Part shown: positions 26,482 to 36,515 of the stretch, one piece after another
Position numbering within the stretch: the first letter of the stretch is position 1
How the letters are laid out: each line of letters opens with the position of its first letter
From: Zooshikella harenae
Lineage (GTDB): Bacteria > Pseudomonadota > Gammaproteobacteria > Pseudomonadales > Zooshikellaceae
Direction: 5' to 3'
Assembly (NCBI RefSeq): GCF_018837975.1
Contig: NZ_JAGSOY010000022.1
Span: forward strand, 1 to 64,000
Length of the DNA: 64,000 nt
Notes under the pieces: generated by a model
The model's input: only the letters and a program-made list of their open reading frames with translations
The model's database searches: none
What the model was told of the DNA's origin: nothing
Translations under genes and position numbers: made by a program

Positions 26482-27297
26482 CTAATGCACCTTAAGATCG
26501 CTGGGTGTCAGCTTTTCAATCGTTTTTGGATATTGTGTGAGGGGGAGCCAGTTTTGATGTAGCTTCTTCATCCAACCATTTTGATGAAGCTGTTGGAGGC
26601 GTTGATGCCAGTTATTGATAATTGCAGGATGTGTCCCTTTGGAAAAAGCGATATAAAGTAAGTTCTCGTTGAGTGTGAATACACGCTTGATAATATTAGC
26701 AGGTATGTTTGCTTTTTTTAGAATACTATCGATAGTGAGATCTGCGGTGCACCATAAATCAATGCGGCCCTGAACTAACTGTTGTGCAGAGTATACAGGC
26801 TTGGAAACAATGACTAAATTATTAAAATTGTGAGCTTCGAGTAACTGTTGTTCCACGGCATCACGATAAACGCCAACTTTTGCTATACGCCTTATATCTT
26901 CTAGCGTGTTAATTTCAATCTGGCTGTTCCATGTGGCATAAAAATTAGTTTGTCCAATAGCAACTGGGCCAATAAGGGTAAATTGTTGCTGTCGCTGAGG
27001 TGTAAGTGTCATGGTGAATAAAACAATATTGGGCTCAGTGGTGATCATTTTCCACCCTCTAGCCCAAGGTACGACTTGTATGTTTAGTTTCTGATTCTGC
27101 ATGGTGAGAATTTTTTGAATGAGCTCAACAGCATAGCCTTTAGGTTTGTTGTTTTCACTATAAGTGATGGGTGGCCATTCCTCAGTGTAAAGTTTGAGAG
27201 GGGGTAGTTGTGCCGAGGGAGTGGTTGTCGAATCTGCTTGGCTAATACAAGCGATAAGCGTGAGAAAAACTGCGGTGGCAAAAGGAGAACAGTTCAT
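26482..27297 (-). CDS. Orphan periplasmic solute-binding protein, family 3
   Basis: The start is placed at the ATG (MNCSPFATAV) rather than a TTG three codons earlier, giving 271 residues. A signal peptide ends near SQADS. The mature part has the family 3 pattern: LYTEEWPPITYSENNKPKGYAVELIQKIL, a central KVGVYRDAVEQQLL and GRIDLWCTAD. It should bind a small polar ligand in the periplasm, but no transporter subunits are adjacent. It is the same type as the 9103-9867 protein though clearly diverged. It lies in the block inserted between ppiD and fabI. Confidence 0.78.
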   Translation of the reverse strand: MNCSPFATAVFLTLIACISQADSTTTPSAQLPPLKLYTEEWPPITYSENNKPKGYAVELIQKILTMQNQKLNIQVVPWARGWKMITTEPNIVLFTMTLTPQRQQQFTLIGPVAIGQTNFYATWNSQIEINTLEDIRRIAKVGVYRDAVEQQLLEAHNFNNLVIVSKPVYSAQQLVQGRIDLWCTADLTIDSILKKANIPANIIKRVFTLNENLLYIAFSKGTHPAIINNWHQRLQQLHQNGWMKKLHQNWLPLTQYPKTIEKLTPSDLKVH

Positions 27298-27486
27298 AGG
27301 AAACAAATAAGTAAATATGTCTGTTGAGCTACCTGAATTGACACATTTTTGATGGTAAACATAAAAGCGACTGATGAATGAAGTCAGTAAAACAAAGAGC
27401 TTACTTTGCCAGTTTTTTCACATAGACGCCTAGTGTTTCTCTTTTGGGTTAGAAAGCACCTCGAGAAATAAGTCGTTTTTTCTGAG

Positions 27487-27500
27487 TATACTTAAGTATA
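27487..27500. promoter_or_regulatory. 14-bp perfect palindrome
   Basis: TATACTTAAGTATA lies in the 482-bp gap (27298-27779) upstream of the solute-binding protein gene and beyond the fabI stop. It resembles the palindrome at 748-767. A regulator site is possible; AT-rich chance symmetry is the alternative. I see nothing else in this gap. Confidence 0.3.
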
Positions 27501-27779
27501 TCGCTTGATTTAAGTTGCTGTATCTTTTTGTGTCAGATAATGCTTTTCCAACCTTATTTTTTGAGTACTCTTTTATATACGTTTTTATACAGACTGAAGT
27601 ACTGGTTATATATAGCTAAAGCCAAATGATTGGATAAAAGTGTTGGTGTAAGTTGATCTTTTAGAGAGGGAAAAGGAAGGGGATGAGTCAGTGAGCTAAT
27701 CGATTCTCAACCCCCTGCAATGATAGGATCAAGCAGGAAGTCGAGGTTTAATAGGGGCTAAAGAAACTATTACTATAAA

Positions 27780-28577
27780 TTAGTTTTGCTCTAGTTGTCC
27801 CATTGCTGTGCTACTAAAACCACCATCAACATGAGTGATCTCACCTGTGATACCACTGGCCAGGTCTGAACATAGAAAAGCACCCACATTACCCACTTCT
27901 TCAATGGTGACATTACGACGAAGGGGCGTATTTTGCTCACTAAAGCTGAGCATTTTGCGGAAGCTCTTAATGCCAGAGGCGGCAAGCGTACGAATAGGTC
28001 CTGCAGAAATGGCATTCACACGAGTACCTTCTGGTCCCATCGCTGCAGCTGCATAACGAACAGATGCTTCTAAGCTGGCTTTTGCCAAGCCCATGACATT
28101 GTAATTAGGAATAGTCCGCTCAGCGCCAAGGTATGACAGCGTCAATAGGGCTCCATTGCGTCCACGCATCATTTCACGGCCAGCTTTGGCGAGGGCAACA
28201 AAGCTGTAGGCACTGATGTCATGAGCAATTTTGAAGCCTTCACGCGTTGTAACATCAACGAAATCACCATCAAGCTGGTCACCAGGGGCAAACCCTACAG
28301 AGTGCACAATAATATCCAGGCCATCCCATTGTTTTGAAAGTCCAGTGAAGACGTTTTCAATATCTTCATCTTGGCTCACATCACAGGGAAAACAGAGGTC
28401 TGCTGATGAGTCTAATTTGACAGCTAAATCTTCAACGCGAGATTTGAGCTTGTCATTCTGATATGTAAATGCCAACTCAGCGCCTTCACGACGCATTGCT
28501 TCTGCAATACCTGAAGCAATAGAGAGTTTACTGGCTACACCTACGATTAATGCTTTCTTTCCAGCAAGAAAACCCAT
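27780..28577 (-). CDS. fabI: FabI: enoyl-ACP reductase (NADH)
   Basis: FabI reduces trans-2-enoyl-ACP in the last step of each fatty acid elongation cycle. The 265-residue product is a short-chain dehydrogenase-type protein: N-terminal [20 protein letters not shown], the FabI active-site pattern with [20 protein letters not shown] (catalytic Tyr and Lys of Y-x6-K) and [15 protein letters not shown], then the C-terminal [14 protein letters not shown]. The start has AGGAAA upstream. It lies next to the yej transporter, as in Pseudomonas. It complements the FabA/FabB genes at 57-59 kb in the same pathway. Confidence 0.97.
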   Translation of the reverse strand: MGFLAGKKALIVGVASKLSIASGIAEAMRREGAELAFTYQNDKLKSRVEDLAVKLDSSADLCFPCDVSQDEDIENVFTGLSKQWDGLDIIVHSVGFAPGDQLDGDFVDVTTREGFKIAHDISAYSFVALAKAGREMMRGRNGALLTLSYLGAERTIPNYNVMGLAKASLEASVRYAAAAMGPEGTRVNAISAGPIRTLAASGIKSFRKMLSFSEQNTPLRRNVTIEEVGNVGAFLCSDLASGITGEITHVDGGFSSTAMGQLEQN

Positions 28578-28723
28578 ATGTTGTTTCCTATTGTTTGGGA
28601 GGGACTATAAATCCCAAGAAATGGTTGGGTTGACTTAAAGGCTGTGAAGTATAGAGAATCAAAGCCTCGCTGGCGAGACCTATCAGTGTGTCTTTATGTT
28701 AACCAGCCTTTTTTTCCTCTAAG

Positions 28724-30304
28724 CTACCAAAAGGCAGCCTGTAGTAAGCTTTGTGTGTAGTGGTGTTGGGGATCTTCAAGTACCTGCTGCGCGGCCCCTT
28801 GCTCCACAACTTTACCAAACTGCATAACAATCACTTTGTGGCTGATAGCTTTCACTACCGCTAAATCATGACTGATGAAAATATAACTGAGTTGATACTT
28901 TTGTTGTAATGTCTTTAATAAATCAAGTATCTGCCGTTGAATTGTGCGGTCTAGCGCTGAAGTAGGTTCATCTAAAATAATTAACTCTGGACGTAAAACC
29001 AAGGCACGAGCGATCGCAATTCGCTGCCGTTGACCTCCAGAAAACTCATGTGGGTAACGGTGCTGAACTTCAATCGGCAAGCCAACATCCTCTAGGGCTT
29101 GTGCTATCCATTGTGCATGTTGATCTTTGTGTTTGGCTTGATGGACAATTAGTCCCTCGCCAATGATCTGTGCAATCGTCATTCTGGGGTTTAAGCTACC
29201 AAAGGGGTCCTGAAACACAATTTGGATTGAACGTCTCAGTGGCCGGAATGCTTTTTGTTTTAACTGATGGATGGGGTTGCCATTAAATGAAATTGAGCCT
29301 TGAGCATTGACTAGCTTCAGTAAAGCAAAGCCCAGCGTTGACTTTCCTGAGCCACTTTCGCCAACAATACCCAGGGTTTCTCCTTGCTTAAGGGAAAAGC
29401 TAATATCATCAACGGCACGAATATGCCCTGAAATACGTTTAAAGATGCCTTTGTAGATTGGAAACCACACTTTTAACTGGTCAACGGTCAAAATCGTTTT
29501 TGCTTGCTCTGCTAACGGTTGAGGTGAACCAGAAGGGACTGATGCAAGTAAATGCTGGGTATAATCGTGTTGTGGTGATTTAAACACAGACTCCACTAAG
29601 CCTTGCTCAACTACCTGTCCTTGTTGCATGACACAGACATTATCGGCCATATGCTCAACCAGGTTCAGGTCATGACTAATGAGCAGGAGTGCCATATTTG
29701 TTTGCTGTTGCAAGGATTTTAACAATTCTAAGATCTGTCGTTGGACAGTGACATCTAATGCCGTCGTTGGTTCATCAGCGATGAGCATGTCAGGTTTATT
29801 AGCTAATGCCATCGCAATCATCACCCGCTGTCGCTGCCCCCCTGAAAGCTCGTGAGGGAAGGCCTGTAGGCGGCGTTTGGCATCACGAATACCGACTTGT
29901 TCAAGCAAGGAAAGTGTTTGCTGGCGAGCTTCATGCTGGGTAGCGCCACGGTGTAACAAAATGGTTTCACTGATTTGTTTTTCAACGGTGTGTAATGGGT
30001 TGAGCGAGGTCATGGGCTCCTGAAATATCATACTGACACGGTTGCCGCGAAGACGCCTTAACGCTTCATTTGTTGCACCTAGTAGCTCTTGTCCTCGCCA
30101 ACGTATACTCCCTTTAGGAAAGTGAGCTTGACTGGGTAAAAGCCCTAAAGTGGCCAAAGCTGTGACTGACTTTCCTGACCCACTTTCTCCGACCAGCGCT
30201 AGTGTTTTACCCCTATTCAAAACAAAGCTAATTTCACTGACAGCCGTTTGCTTGCCAAACTGAATCATTAGGTTTTCAACTTCCAGTAAGGGTGGGTGAT
30301 TCAT
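28724..30304 (-). CDS. yejF: YejF: duplicated ATPase of a microcin C/oligopeptide ABC importer
   Basis: The 526-residue protein holds two complete ABC ATPase domains (about 1-250 and 275-525). Each has Walker A GESGSGKS, an ABC signature LSGGQRQR or FSGGQRQR, and Walker B (MLIADEPTTALD, LIILDEPTSALD). A fused double ATPase is typical of the YejABEF peptide transporter. The start ATG overlaps the yejE stop in ATGA, so translation is coupled. It is the last gene of the leftward unit yejA-yejA-yejB-yejE-yejF. Confidence 0.94.
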   Translation of the reverse strand: MNHPPLLEVENLMIQFGKQTAVSEISFVLNRGKTLALVGESGSGKSVTALATLGLLPSQAHFPKGSIRWRGQELLGATNEALRRLRGNRVSMIFQEPMTSLNPLHTVEKQISETILLHRGATQHEARQQTLSLLEQVGIRDAKRRLQAFPHELSGGQRQRVMIAMALANKPDMLIADEPTTALDVTVQRQILELLKSLQQQTNMALLLISHDLNLVEHMADNVCVMQQGQVVEQGLVESVFKSPQHDYTQHLLASVPSGSPQPLAEQAKTILTVDQLKVWFPIYKGIFKRISGHIRAVDDISFSLKQGETLGIVGESGSGKSTLGFALLKLVNAQGSISFNGNPIHQLKQKAFRPLRRSIQIVFQDPFGSLNPRMTIAQIIGEGLIVHQAKHKDQHAQWIAQALEDVGLPIEVQHRYPHEFSGGQRQRIAIARALVLRPELIILDEPTSALDRTIQRQILDLLKTLQQKYQLSYIFISHDLAVVKAISHKVIVMQFGKVVEQGAAQQVLEDPQHHYTQSLLQAAFW

Positions 30305-31338
30305 ACAGGGAGTTTCCTGGGATCAAAAGCATCACGTGCGGCTTCACCAACAAAGACCAGTAATGTCAATATTAAGCTCAGGGTTATAAAAGCTGACAGT
30401 CCCAGCCAGGGAGCTTGCAGATTATTCTTACCTTGAGCAACCAGTTCACCCAACGAAGGTGAGCCGACAGGTAGGCCAAAGCCTAAAAAGTCTAATGAGG
30501 TTAATGTTGAAATAGCGGCAGTTAAGATGAATGGTAAGTAAGTCAGGGTGGCAACCATTGCATTTGGCAGCATATGTCTGAACATAATGATGAAGTTACT
30601 GATACCCAGCGCTCTGGCTGCACGCACATACTCCAGGTTTCTGGCCCGTAAAAACTCTGCTCGCACTAAATCCACCAGTTGCATCCAGCTGAATAACAAC
30701 ATAATGCCCAGTAGCCACCAAAAGTTAGGATTCACAAAGCTGGATAAAATAATCAGTAAATACAAAGTAGGTAACCCAGAAAATACTTCGATCAGACGTT
30801 GACCAATTAAGTCAACTTTGCCGCCATAATAGCCTTGAGCTGCACCGACAATAATGCCAATAATGGAACTAAAGATAGTAAGTGTCAGGGCGAACAAAAC
30901 AGAAATACGAAAGCCGTATATAATTCTAGCCACTACATCTCGGGCCTTATCATCACTGCCTAACCAGTTGTCTGAGGAGGGGGGAGCCGGAGCAGGTACA
31001 GGAAGATCTTTGATAATGGTGTCATAATTGTAGGGGATGGGGGGCCAAACCAGCCAACCATCAGCTGCAATTAATTCTTGTACATAAGGGTCTGTGTAGT
31101 CGGCTTCTGTCGCAAATTCTCCGCCAAAGTCGGTTTCAAAATAGGTTTTGATTACAGGGAAGTAATAACTGTTCTGAAACTTAATAAGAACGGGCTTATC
31201 GTTGGCTATCCATTCAGCCGCAAGTGAAGACCCAAACAGAATGATAAAAACCCATAGTGAGTAATAACCTCGCCGATTATTTTTAAATATTTGCCAACGA
31301 CGCTGATTAATGGGACTCAGCTTTTGCATAATCCACAT
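30301..31338 (-). CDS. yejE: YejE: inner-membrane permease of the peptide ABC importer
   Basis: A permease of the DppC/OppC type with the YejE-specific long periplasmic loop (about residues 55-140) between the first membrane helix and the core of five helices (about 145-340). The EAA-type coupling motif is seen at RAARALGISNFIIMFRHMLPNA. The start at ATG 31338 has GGAAGG at good spacing; a TTG overlapping the yejB stop and a later ATG (MQKLSPIN) are alternatives. The soluble N-terminus NQRRWQIFKNNRRGYYS is characteristic. It pairs with YejB. Confidence 0.93.
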   Translation of the reverse strand: MWIMQKLSPINQRRWQIFKNNRRGYYSLWVFIILFGSSLAAEWIANDKPVLIKFQNSYYFPVIKTYFETDFGGEFATEADYTDPYVQELIAADGWLVWPPIPYNYDTIIKDLPVPAPAPPSSDNWLGSDDKARDVVARIIYGFRISVLFALTLTIFSSIIGIIVGAAQGYYGGKVDLIGQRLIEVFSGLPTLYLLIILSSFVNPNFWWLLGIMLLFSWMQLVDLVRAEFLRARNLEYVRAARALGISNFIIMFRHMLPNAMVATLTYLPFILTAAISTLTSLDFLGFGLPVGSPSLGELVAQGKNNLQAPWLGLSAFITLSLILTLLVFVGEAARDAFDPRKLPV

Positions 31339-31340
31339 AG

Positions 31341-32417
31341 TCAACCTTCCCGGCTTTCAAAATCAATTCTGGGATCAATAATCATGTAGGTGATATCGCC
31401 AACTAACTTCAGGAGTAAGCCTATTAAGGTGTAGATATACACGGTGGCAAAAACCACGGGATAGTCACGGCTTAAGGCTGCCTCAAAGCCAAGTAAACCT
31501 AAGCCATCAAGGGAGAAAACCACTTCAATTAATAAAGAGCTGGTCAAAAAAATACCCACTAATGCGGCAGGGATTTGGGCAATGACAATAAGCATTGCAT
31601 TACGAAAGACATGTCCATATAGCACCCGTTTTTCAGATAGCCCCTTAGCTTTTGCTGTTAAGACATACTGCTTATGTATTTCATCTAAGAAAGAATTTTT
31701 GGTTAGCATGGTAAGTGTTGCAAAGCCACTCACCACCATCGCGGTAATAGGCAACACCAAATGCCAAAAATAATCGAGCACTTGCTGCCAAAAGGGGAGT
31801 TGGTCAAAATTATTGGAGGTGAGTCCTCGTAAGGGAAACCAATTAAAGTAGCTACCACCGGCAAAGAGTACGATCAGTAAAATGGCAAACAAAAAGTTGG
31901 GAATGGCATAGCCTACAATAATGGTTGTTGATGTCCAAATATCAAACCGGCTGCCATGTTTGACAGCTTTTTTAATGCCTAAGGGAATGGATATTAAATA
32001 GACTAATAAGGTTGTCCAAAGCCCCAGTGATATTGATACGGGTAATTTATCAATAATTAAATCAATGACATCCTGATCCCTGAAAAAGCTCTGGCCAAAG
32101 TTAAATGATGCGTAGTTTTTTAACATCATCCAGAAGCGCTCAGAGGGAGGTTTATCAAACCCATAAAGCTTCTTGATTTCGGCAATTAACTCTGGACGCA
32201 GACCCTGAGCACCTCGGTATTGTCCATTTGTTGGGGCAATATCGGCACCAGTACCACCGAGACGACTGCCAGCACCCGTCTGAAGTCCTTGGAGTTGGGC
32301 CAGCATCTGCTCAACAGGGCCACCAGGGGCAGTCTGTATAATAATAAAGTTAATGAGCATGATGCCGAATATAGTTGGAATGATCAGCAATAAGCGTCGG
32401 ATGATATAAACCAGCAT
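31341..32417 (-). CDS. yejB: YejB: inner-membrane permease of the peptide ABC importer
   Basis: The 358-residue DppB/OppB-type permease has an N-terminal helix ([20 protein letters not shown]), the periplasmic segment with [13 protein letters not shown], and five or more further helices including the coupling motif [22 protein letters not shown]. It ends [16 protein letters not shown], typical of the family. It overlaps or abuts yejE, so the two permeases are made together. The substrates of the E. coli system include microcin C and oligopeptides. Confidence 0.94.
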   Translation of the reverse strand: MLVYIIRRLLLIIPTIFGIMLINFIIIQTAPGGPVEQMLAQLQGLQTGAGSRLGGTGADIAPTNGQYRGAQGLRPELIAEIKKLYGFDKPPSERFWMMLKNYASFNFGQSFFRDQDVIDLIIDKLPVSISLGLWTTLLVYLISIPLGIKKAVKHGSRFDIWTSTTIIVGYAIPNFLFAILLIVLFAGGSYFNWFPLRGLTSNNFDQLPFWQQVLDYFWHLVLPITAMVVSGFATLTMLTKNSFLDEIHKQYVLTAKAKGLSEKRVLYGHVFRNAMLIVIAQIPAALVGIFLTSSLLIEVVFSLDGLGLLGFEAALSRDYPVVFATVYIYTLIGLLLKLVGDITYMIIDPRIDFESREG

Positions 32418-32448
32418 GAATAAGCCTCTTAAAGCAATTTACATGACA

Positions 32449-34332
32449 TTAGTTGGCTTTTTTACGCAAAGACTTTATCTTTTCCGCTTTTTGGGGATCT
32501 TCCCACCAAGTATCTAAAGTAAAACTGTATTTAGGTGCGATCTTGGGCTGTCCAAATTTGTTCCAATAAACCATACGATGTTGATTGATATGATACTGAG
32601 GGATCACATAGTGATTCCATAATAAAACACGGTCTAATGCACGGCAGTAGTTAATTAATGTTTCACGACTGGATGCGCTAATAATTTTATCAATAAGTTG
32701 ATCAACAACAGGGTTTTTGATGCCAATATAGTTACGACTGCCTTGAATATCTGCCTGTGAAGAGTGCCAAAAGTCTCTTTGCTCATTGCCCGGTGACTGA
32801 CTTTGCCCAAATCCACCAATGATCATATCAAAGTTAAAACTTTGTACGCGTTTGACATACTGCTGAGCATCAACTTGTCGGATGGTCATGTCGATACCAA
32901 GCTTTTTTAAGCTTTCTTGAAACGGTAGAACCACTCTTTCCATTTCGGGTTGAGCGAGTAGTATTTCGAAGGTAAAAGGTTTATTGGTTTTTTGATTGAC
33001 GAGTTTGCCTTCTTTTAAGGTATATCCTGCTTCTTTGAGTAATCGAAGTGCTTGCCGTAATTGTTGTCGGTTATTACCTGAGCCATCAGTCTTAGGTAGT
33101 TCAAAAGGTTGAGTGAAAAGCGCTTTAGGAAGTTGGTCTTTAAATGGTTCTAGGATTTTTACTTCTTCAGGTGATGGAAGACCTGAGGAGGCCATTTCAG
33201 AGTTTTCAAAAAAACTGTCAGTACGTTCGTAGCTATTATAAAACAAATTTTTATTGGCCCATTCAAAGTCGTAGGCATAGCTTAATGCTTGACGTACTTT
33301 GCTATCAGCAAAAATAGGGCGACGAATGTTGTATACAAAGCCCTGCAAGCCTGCACGCGATAAGTCGGGTAGGGTTTTCTTGACCATTGCCTGACGGGTG
33401 AATAGCTTGCCCTGATACTGGGTAGCCCAGTTTTTAGCACTGTTTTCTAATCGAAAATCATATTCACCGGCTTTTAGCGCTTCAATGGCAACGGTTGGAT
33501 CTCTGTAGTAATCATAGCGAATGGTATCAAAATTGTATTTTCCACGGTTGACTGGGAGGTCTTTACCCCAATAGTTAGGGTCTCGCTTATAAGTGATGGA
33601 GCGTCCCGCATCAACGTGACTGATGGTATAGGGACCACTGCCAATAGGTGGGGTCAGTGAGGTTTTATTAAACGTGTGCTGGCTCCAGTAGTGTTTCGGC
33701 AGAACGGCAAACTGGCCGATAATCATTGCCAGCTCCCGGTTATCACCTGGCGTAAAGGTAAATTTAACCCGCCATTTATCTAAGGCCTCGACTTGTTCAA
33801 CATTAGCATAATAGGTTTTGTAGATAGGGTGTCCTTCTTTTTGCAGCAAGTTAAAGCTAAATACGACATCTTCAGCCGTTAGGGGGGGGCCATCATGAAA
33901 ATGAATGTTCTTACGCAGGTGAAAAATAATCCAAGCACGATTTTCAGGCCATTCCATTTGTTCTGCCAATAAGCCATACATGGTAAAAGGCTCATCTTCG
34001 CTGTGATAAAGCAAGGTGTCATAAAAATAGTTATTGTAGAGAGCGGTCATACCACTAGCAGCAATCCCTTTAACAATAAAAGGGTTTAAACTATCAAAGC
34101 CACTTGAGGAGATGGATGCAAGGCGTAAAGTGCCACCTTTAGGCGCATCTGGGTTAACAAAATCAAAGTGGGTAAAGTCAGCAGGGTACTTGGGGTCACC
34201 ATGAATGGTAATAGCATGACTTTTATGGATCTTTTCTTCAGCTTGAACACCAAAGACTAAGCTTAGCAAGGTTGCCAGTAAAAAAAGTACGTTGATTGGA
34301 TGATGTTTTCTTTTTAATTGGCAAGTTGACAT
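32449..34332 (-). CDS. yejA: YejA-type periplasmic oligopeptide-binding protein (copy 1)
   Basis: A 627-residue family 5 extracellular solute-binding protein with a signal peptide (hydrophobic core VLFLLATLLSLVFGVQA). Mature landmarks are HGDPKYPADFTHFDFVNPDA near the N-terminus, FNPF/SLNPFIVKG, ENRAWIIFHLRKNIHFHDG, PPIGSGPYTISHVDAGRSI and a Trp-rich end. It captures peptides for YejBEF and lies 31 bp upstream of yejB. The copy next to it at 34353-36272 has the same domain plan but is clearly diverged. Confidence 0.92.
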   Translation of the reverse strand: MSTCQLKRKHHPINVLFLLATLLSLVFGVQAEEKIHKSHAITIHGDPKYPADFTHFDFVNPDAPKGGTLRLASISSSGFDSLNPFIVKGIAASGMTALYNNYFYDTLLYHSEDEPFTMYGLLAEQMEWPENRAWIIFHLRKNIHFHDGPPLTAEDVVFSFNLLQKEGHPIYKTYYANVEQVEALDKWRVKFTFTPGDNRELAMIIGQFAVLPKHYWSQHTFNKTSLTPPIGSGPYTISHVDAGRSITYKRDPNYWGKDLPVNRGKYNFDTIRYDYYRDPTVAIEALKAGEYDFRLENSAKNWATQYQGKLFTRQAMVKKTLPDLSRAGLQGFVYNIRRPIFADSKVRQALSYAYDFEWANKNLFYNSYERTDSFFENSEMASSGLPSPEEVKILEPFKDQLPKALFTQPFELPKTDGSGNNRQQLRQALRLLKEAGYTLKEGKLVNQKTNKPFTFEILLAQPEMERVVLPFQESLKKLGIDMTIRQVDAQQYVKRVQSFNFDMIIGGFGQSQSPGNEQRDFWHSSQADIQGSRNYIGIKNPVVDQLIDKIISASSRETLINYCRALDRVLLWNHYVIPQYHINQHRMVYWNKFGQPKIAPKYSFTLDTWWEDPQKAEKIKSLRKKAN

Positions 34333-34352
34333 AAGTAGTATTTTTCCTGTCC

Positions 34353-36272
34353 TTATTGATCATTTACCCACCAGCACTCAAAACAGAATGAATAGGGCGG
34401 TGAAATAGCAGGCCTTTGCAAATGTTTCCAATACGCTACACGGTGATAATTTAAGTACCAATGTGGAATAATAAAGTAATGCCAGAGCAGTATTCTATCC
34501 AAACTACGAGTATATAGCTGAAGCGCTTTGCGGGTGTGTGCCTCAGTTATCATCGTGAGGAGTCGGTCCACGGCAGGTAATTGTATACCCGACAAGTTAA
34601 GTGAACCGGGTATAGTGGCTTGCGATGAGTGAAACAGTGATTTCAAATTTTGACCAGGAGCAAGTGACTGTGAAAGCGCCAGTGTTGTCATATCAAAATC
34701 AAACTGCTTGAGTCGTTCCTGGTAAGAAGCGCTATCAACAATGCGAATACGCATATCAATGCCTATTCGTTTTAGGTTTTTTTGTAAGGGGAGTAGTATT
34801 CGCGAACTACTTTGTTGGTAGTCTAATGCTTCAAAAGTAAACGGTATACCTTGAGTATTGACCAACTTACCTTTTTGCATACGCCAACCTGCAGCGCTCA
34901 GTTTTTTTAAGGCCATACGTTGTCGATCGCGAATTGTGCCATCATGAATATTGGGCAATTTGAAGGATTTTTCTTTAATTTTTGTTGGTAGTTTAAACTG
35001 TGAGAGTAACTTTCGCTCTTCTGGGGTCGGAGGACCAAAACTACCTAAGTCGGAATTGGCGAATAAGCTGTTTGAGCGCTGGTATGCCTCATGAAACAGG
35101 ACCTTGTTAGTCCACTCAAAATCAAATGCCCAGGCAATTGCCTCTCGGGCGGCAATGTCATTAAACGGAAAGTGTCGGCTGTTTAAAAAAAAACCTTGCA
35201 ATGGTGCCGGCTCACGATGAGAAATGACTTCTTTGATGACCTTACCCGATTGGACTGCAGGAAAATGGTAAGATGTTTCCCATTGTCTGGCTATATGTTC
35301 CAGGCGAAAGTCGTACTGGTTTGCTTTAAACGCTTCAAATGCTACAGTGCTTTCTTGAAAAAAAAGATACTCAACTGTATCAAAATTATATCGCCCGCGA
35401 TTGATGGATAATGATTTCCCCCAGTAATTTTTTTCTCGTTTAAAGGTAATACTTCGCCCTGGTTCTACTTTAGTTATTCGATAAGGCCCACTGTTAAGGG
35501 GGGGCTTAAGGGAGGTGGCGGCAAAATTTCGATCGGCCCAATAGGTTGCAGATAATACAGGTAGCTCGCCAAGGCGAAGAATCAGACTACGCCGACTATT
35601 ACCTGTGAGTAAGAATTTGACCTGCTGTTTTGACAGTGCAATAGCATCTTTAACGTTTGTATAAACCAGTTTATAGCGGGGGTGACCTTGCTTAATGAGT
35701 GTGTTAAAGGAAAAGACAACATCTTGTGCTGTAATTGAGGTGTTATCATGAAAACGCGCTTCTGGTCGTATGTGGAAAATGACCCAGTCATAATTAGTCG
35801 GAAACTCAATGTATTCTGCAATCAAACCATAGGCAGTTTGATGTTCATCACCCACACGGTTATCACCTGTTGTACCCATTAATAGGGTTTCATTATTCTC
35901 ATTAATGCCATAAACGTAAAACCCAGGCGTGTTTACAGGACTGGTGCCTTTTAAGGTATAAGGATTTAATGTATCAAAGGTACCAAGTGCAGAAAGGGTG
36001 ATTTTCCCACCTCTGGGGGCATTAGGATTCACATAATTAAAGTGCTTAAAATCGGCGGGGTATTGAGGTTCACCGTGTAGTGCTATAGCTGATACTTTAG
36101 TTGTTGTAGGATAGGGTTCTGCTTTTTGTATTGCCACGGTTAAAGGCGTTTCACTTGCAAAGGCATGGTAGCAAGCAATAAACCCTGCGACTAAAACAAG
36201 CCATTGTAACTCTCTAAAAAAGGCCCAATACTTTCCTGAGTGATTTGCGCGTGGCAAAGCCTGTTGGTGCAT
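34353..36272 (-). CDS. YejA-type periplasmic oligopeptide-binding protein (copy 2)
   Basis: The ATG at 36272, with GAGGG upstream, gives 639 residues; a TTG four codons earlier is less likely. A membrane-spanning signal (about 25-45) precedes the family 5 binding protein body: HGEPQYPADFKHFNYVNPNA, FDTLNPYTLKG, NYDWVIFHIRPEARFHDN and PLNSGPYRITKVEPGRSI. It is the first gene of the five-gene yej unit, 20 bp before copy 1. Two tandem binding proteins suggest a wider ligand range for one transporter. From memory, Pseudomonas also has two here (PA1810/PA1811). Confidence 0.9.
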   Translation of the reverse strand: MHQQALPRANHSGKYWAFFRELQWLVLVAGFIACYHAFASETPLTVAIQKAEPYPTTTKVSAIALHGEPQYPADFKHFNYVNPNAPRGGKITLSALGTFDTLNPYTLKGTSPVNTPGFYVYGINENNETLLMGTTGDNRVGDEHQTAYGLIAEYIEFPTNYDWVIFHIRPEARFHDNTSITAQDVVFSFNTLIKQGHPRYKLVYTNVKDAIALSKQQVKFLLTGNSRRSLILRLGELPVLSATYWADRNFAATSLKPPLNSGPYRITKVEPGRSITFKREKNYWGKSLSINRGRYNFDTVEYLFFQESTVAFEAFKANQYDFRLEHIARQWETSYHFPAVQSGKVIKEVISHREPAPLQGFFLNSRHFPFNDIAAREAIAWAFDFEWTNKVLFHEAYQRSNSLFANSDLGSFGPPTPEERKLLSQFKLPTKIKEKSFKLPNIHDGTIRDRQRMALKKLSAAGWRMQKGKLVNTQGIPFTFEALDYQQSSSRILLPLQKNLKRIGIDMRIRIVDSASYQERLKQFDFDMTTLALSQSLAPGQNLKSLFHSSQATIPGSLNLSGIQLPAVDRLLTMITEAHTRKALQLYTRSLDRILLWHYFIIPHWYLNYHRVAYWKHLQRPAISPPYSFCFECWWVNDQ

Positions 36273-36448
36273 TTTATCCCTCAAGCGTTAATTCGTCATT
36301 GGTCGGAAGCACTACACAAGATGTAGTTTTTATTATTACGCCAGTAACACGATCTAAAATGATTACTCTTATCAGTATATCTGGCGTGCAGGATAATGTT
36401 GGGTGGATTGATATTTCTTAATGATAAAAAACGCACTAAGGAGGGAGG

Positions 36449-36480
36449 CTATAACCTATTAAATCGTTAATAGGCTATAG
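36449..36480. repeat. Imperfect inverted repeat after mltD
   Basis: CTATAACCTATTAA (36449-36462) and TTAATAGGCTATAG (36467-36480) pair with a single mismatch around ATCG. It may be a 3' stem for mltD, although no T-run follows on the minus strand. Confidence 0.4.
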
Positions 36481-36515
36481 TCCATTGACAAGGTAGCAGG
36501 TGACAATACTGACTA

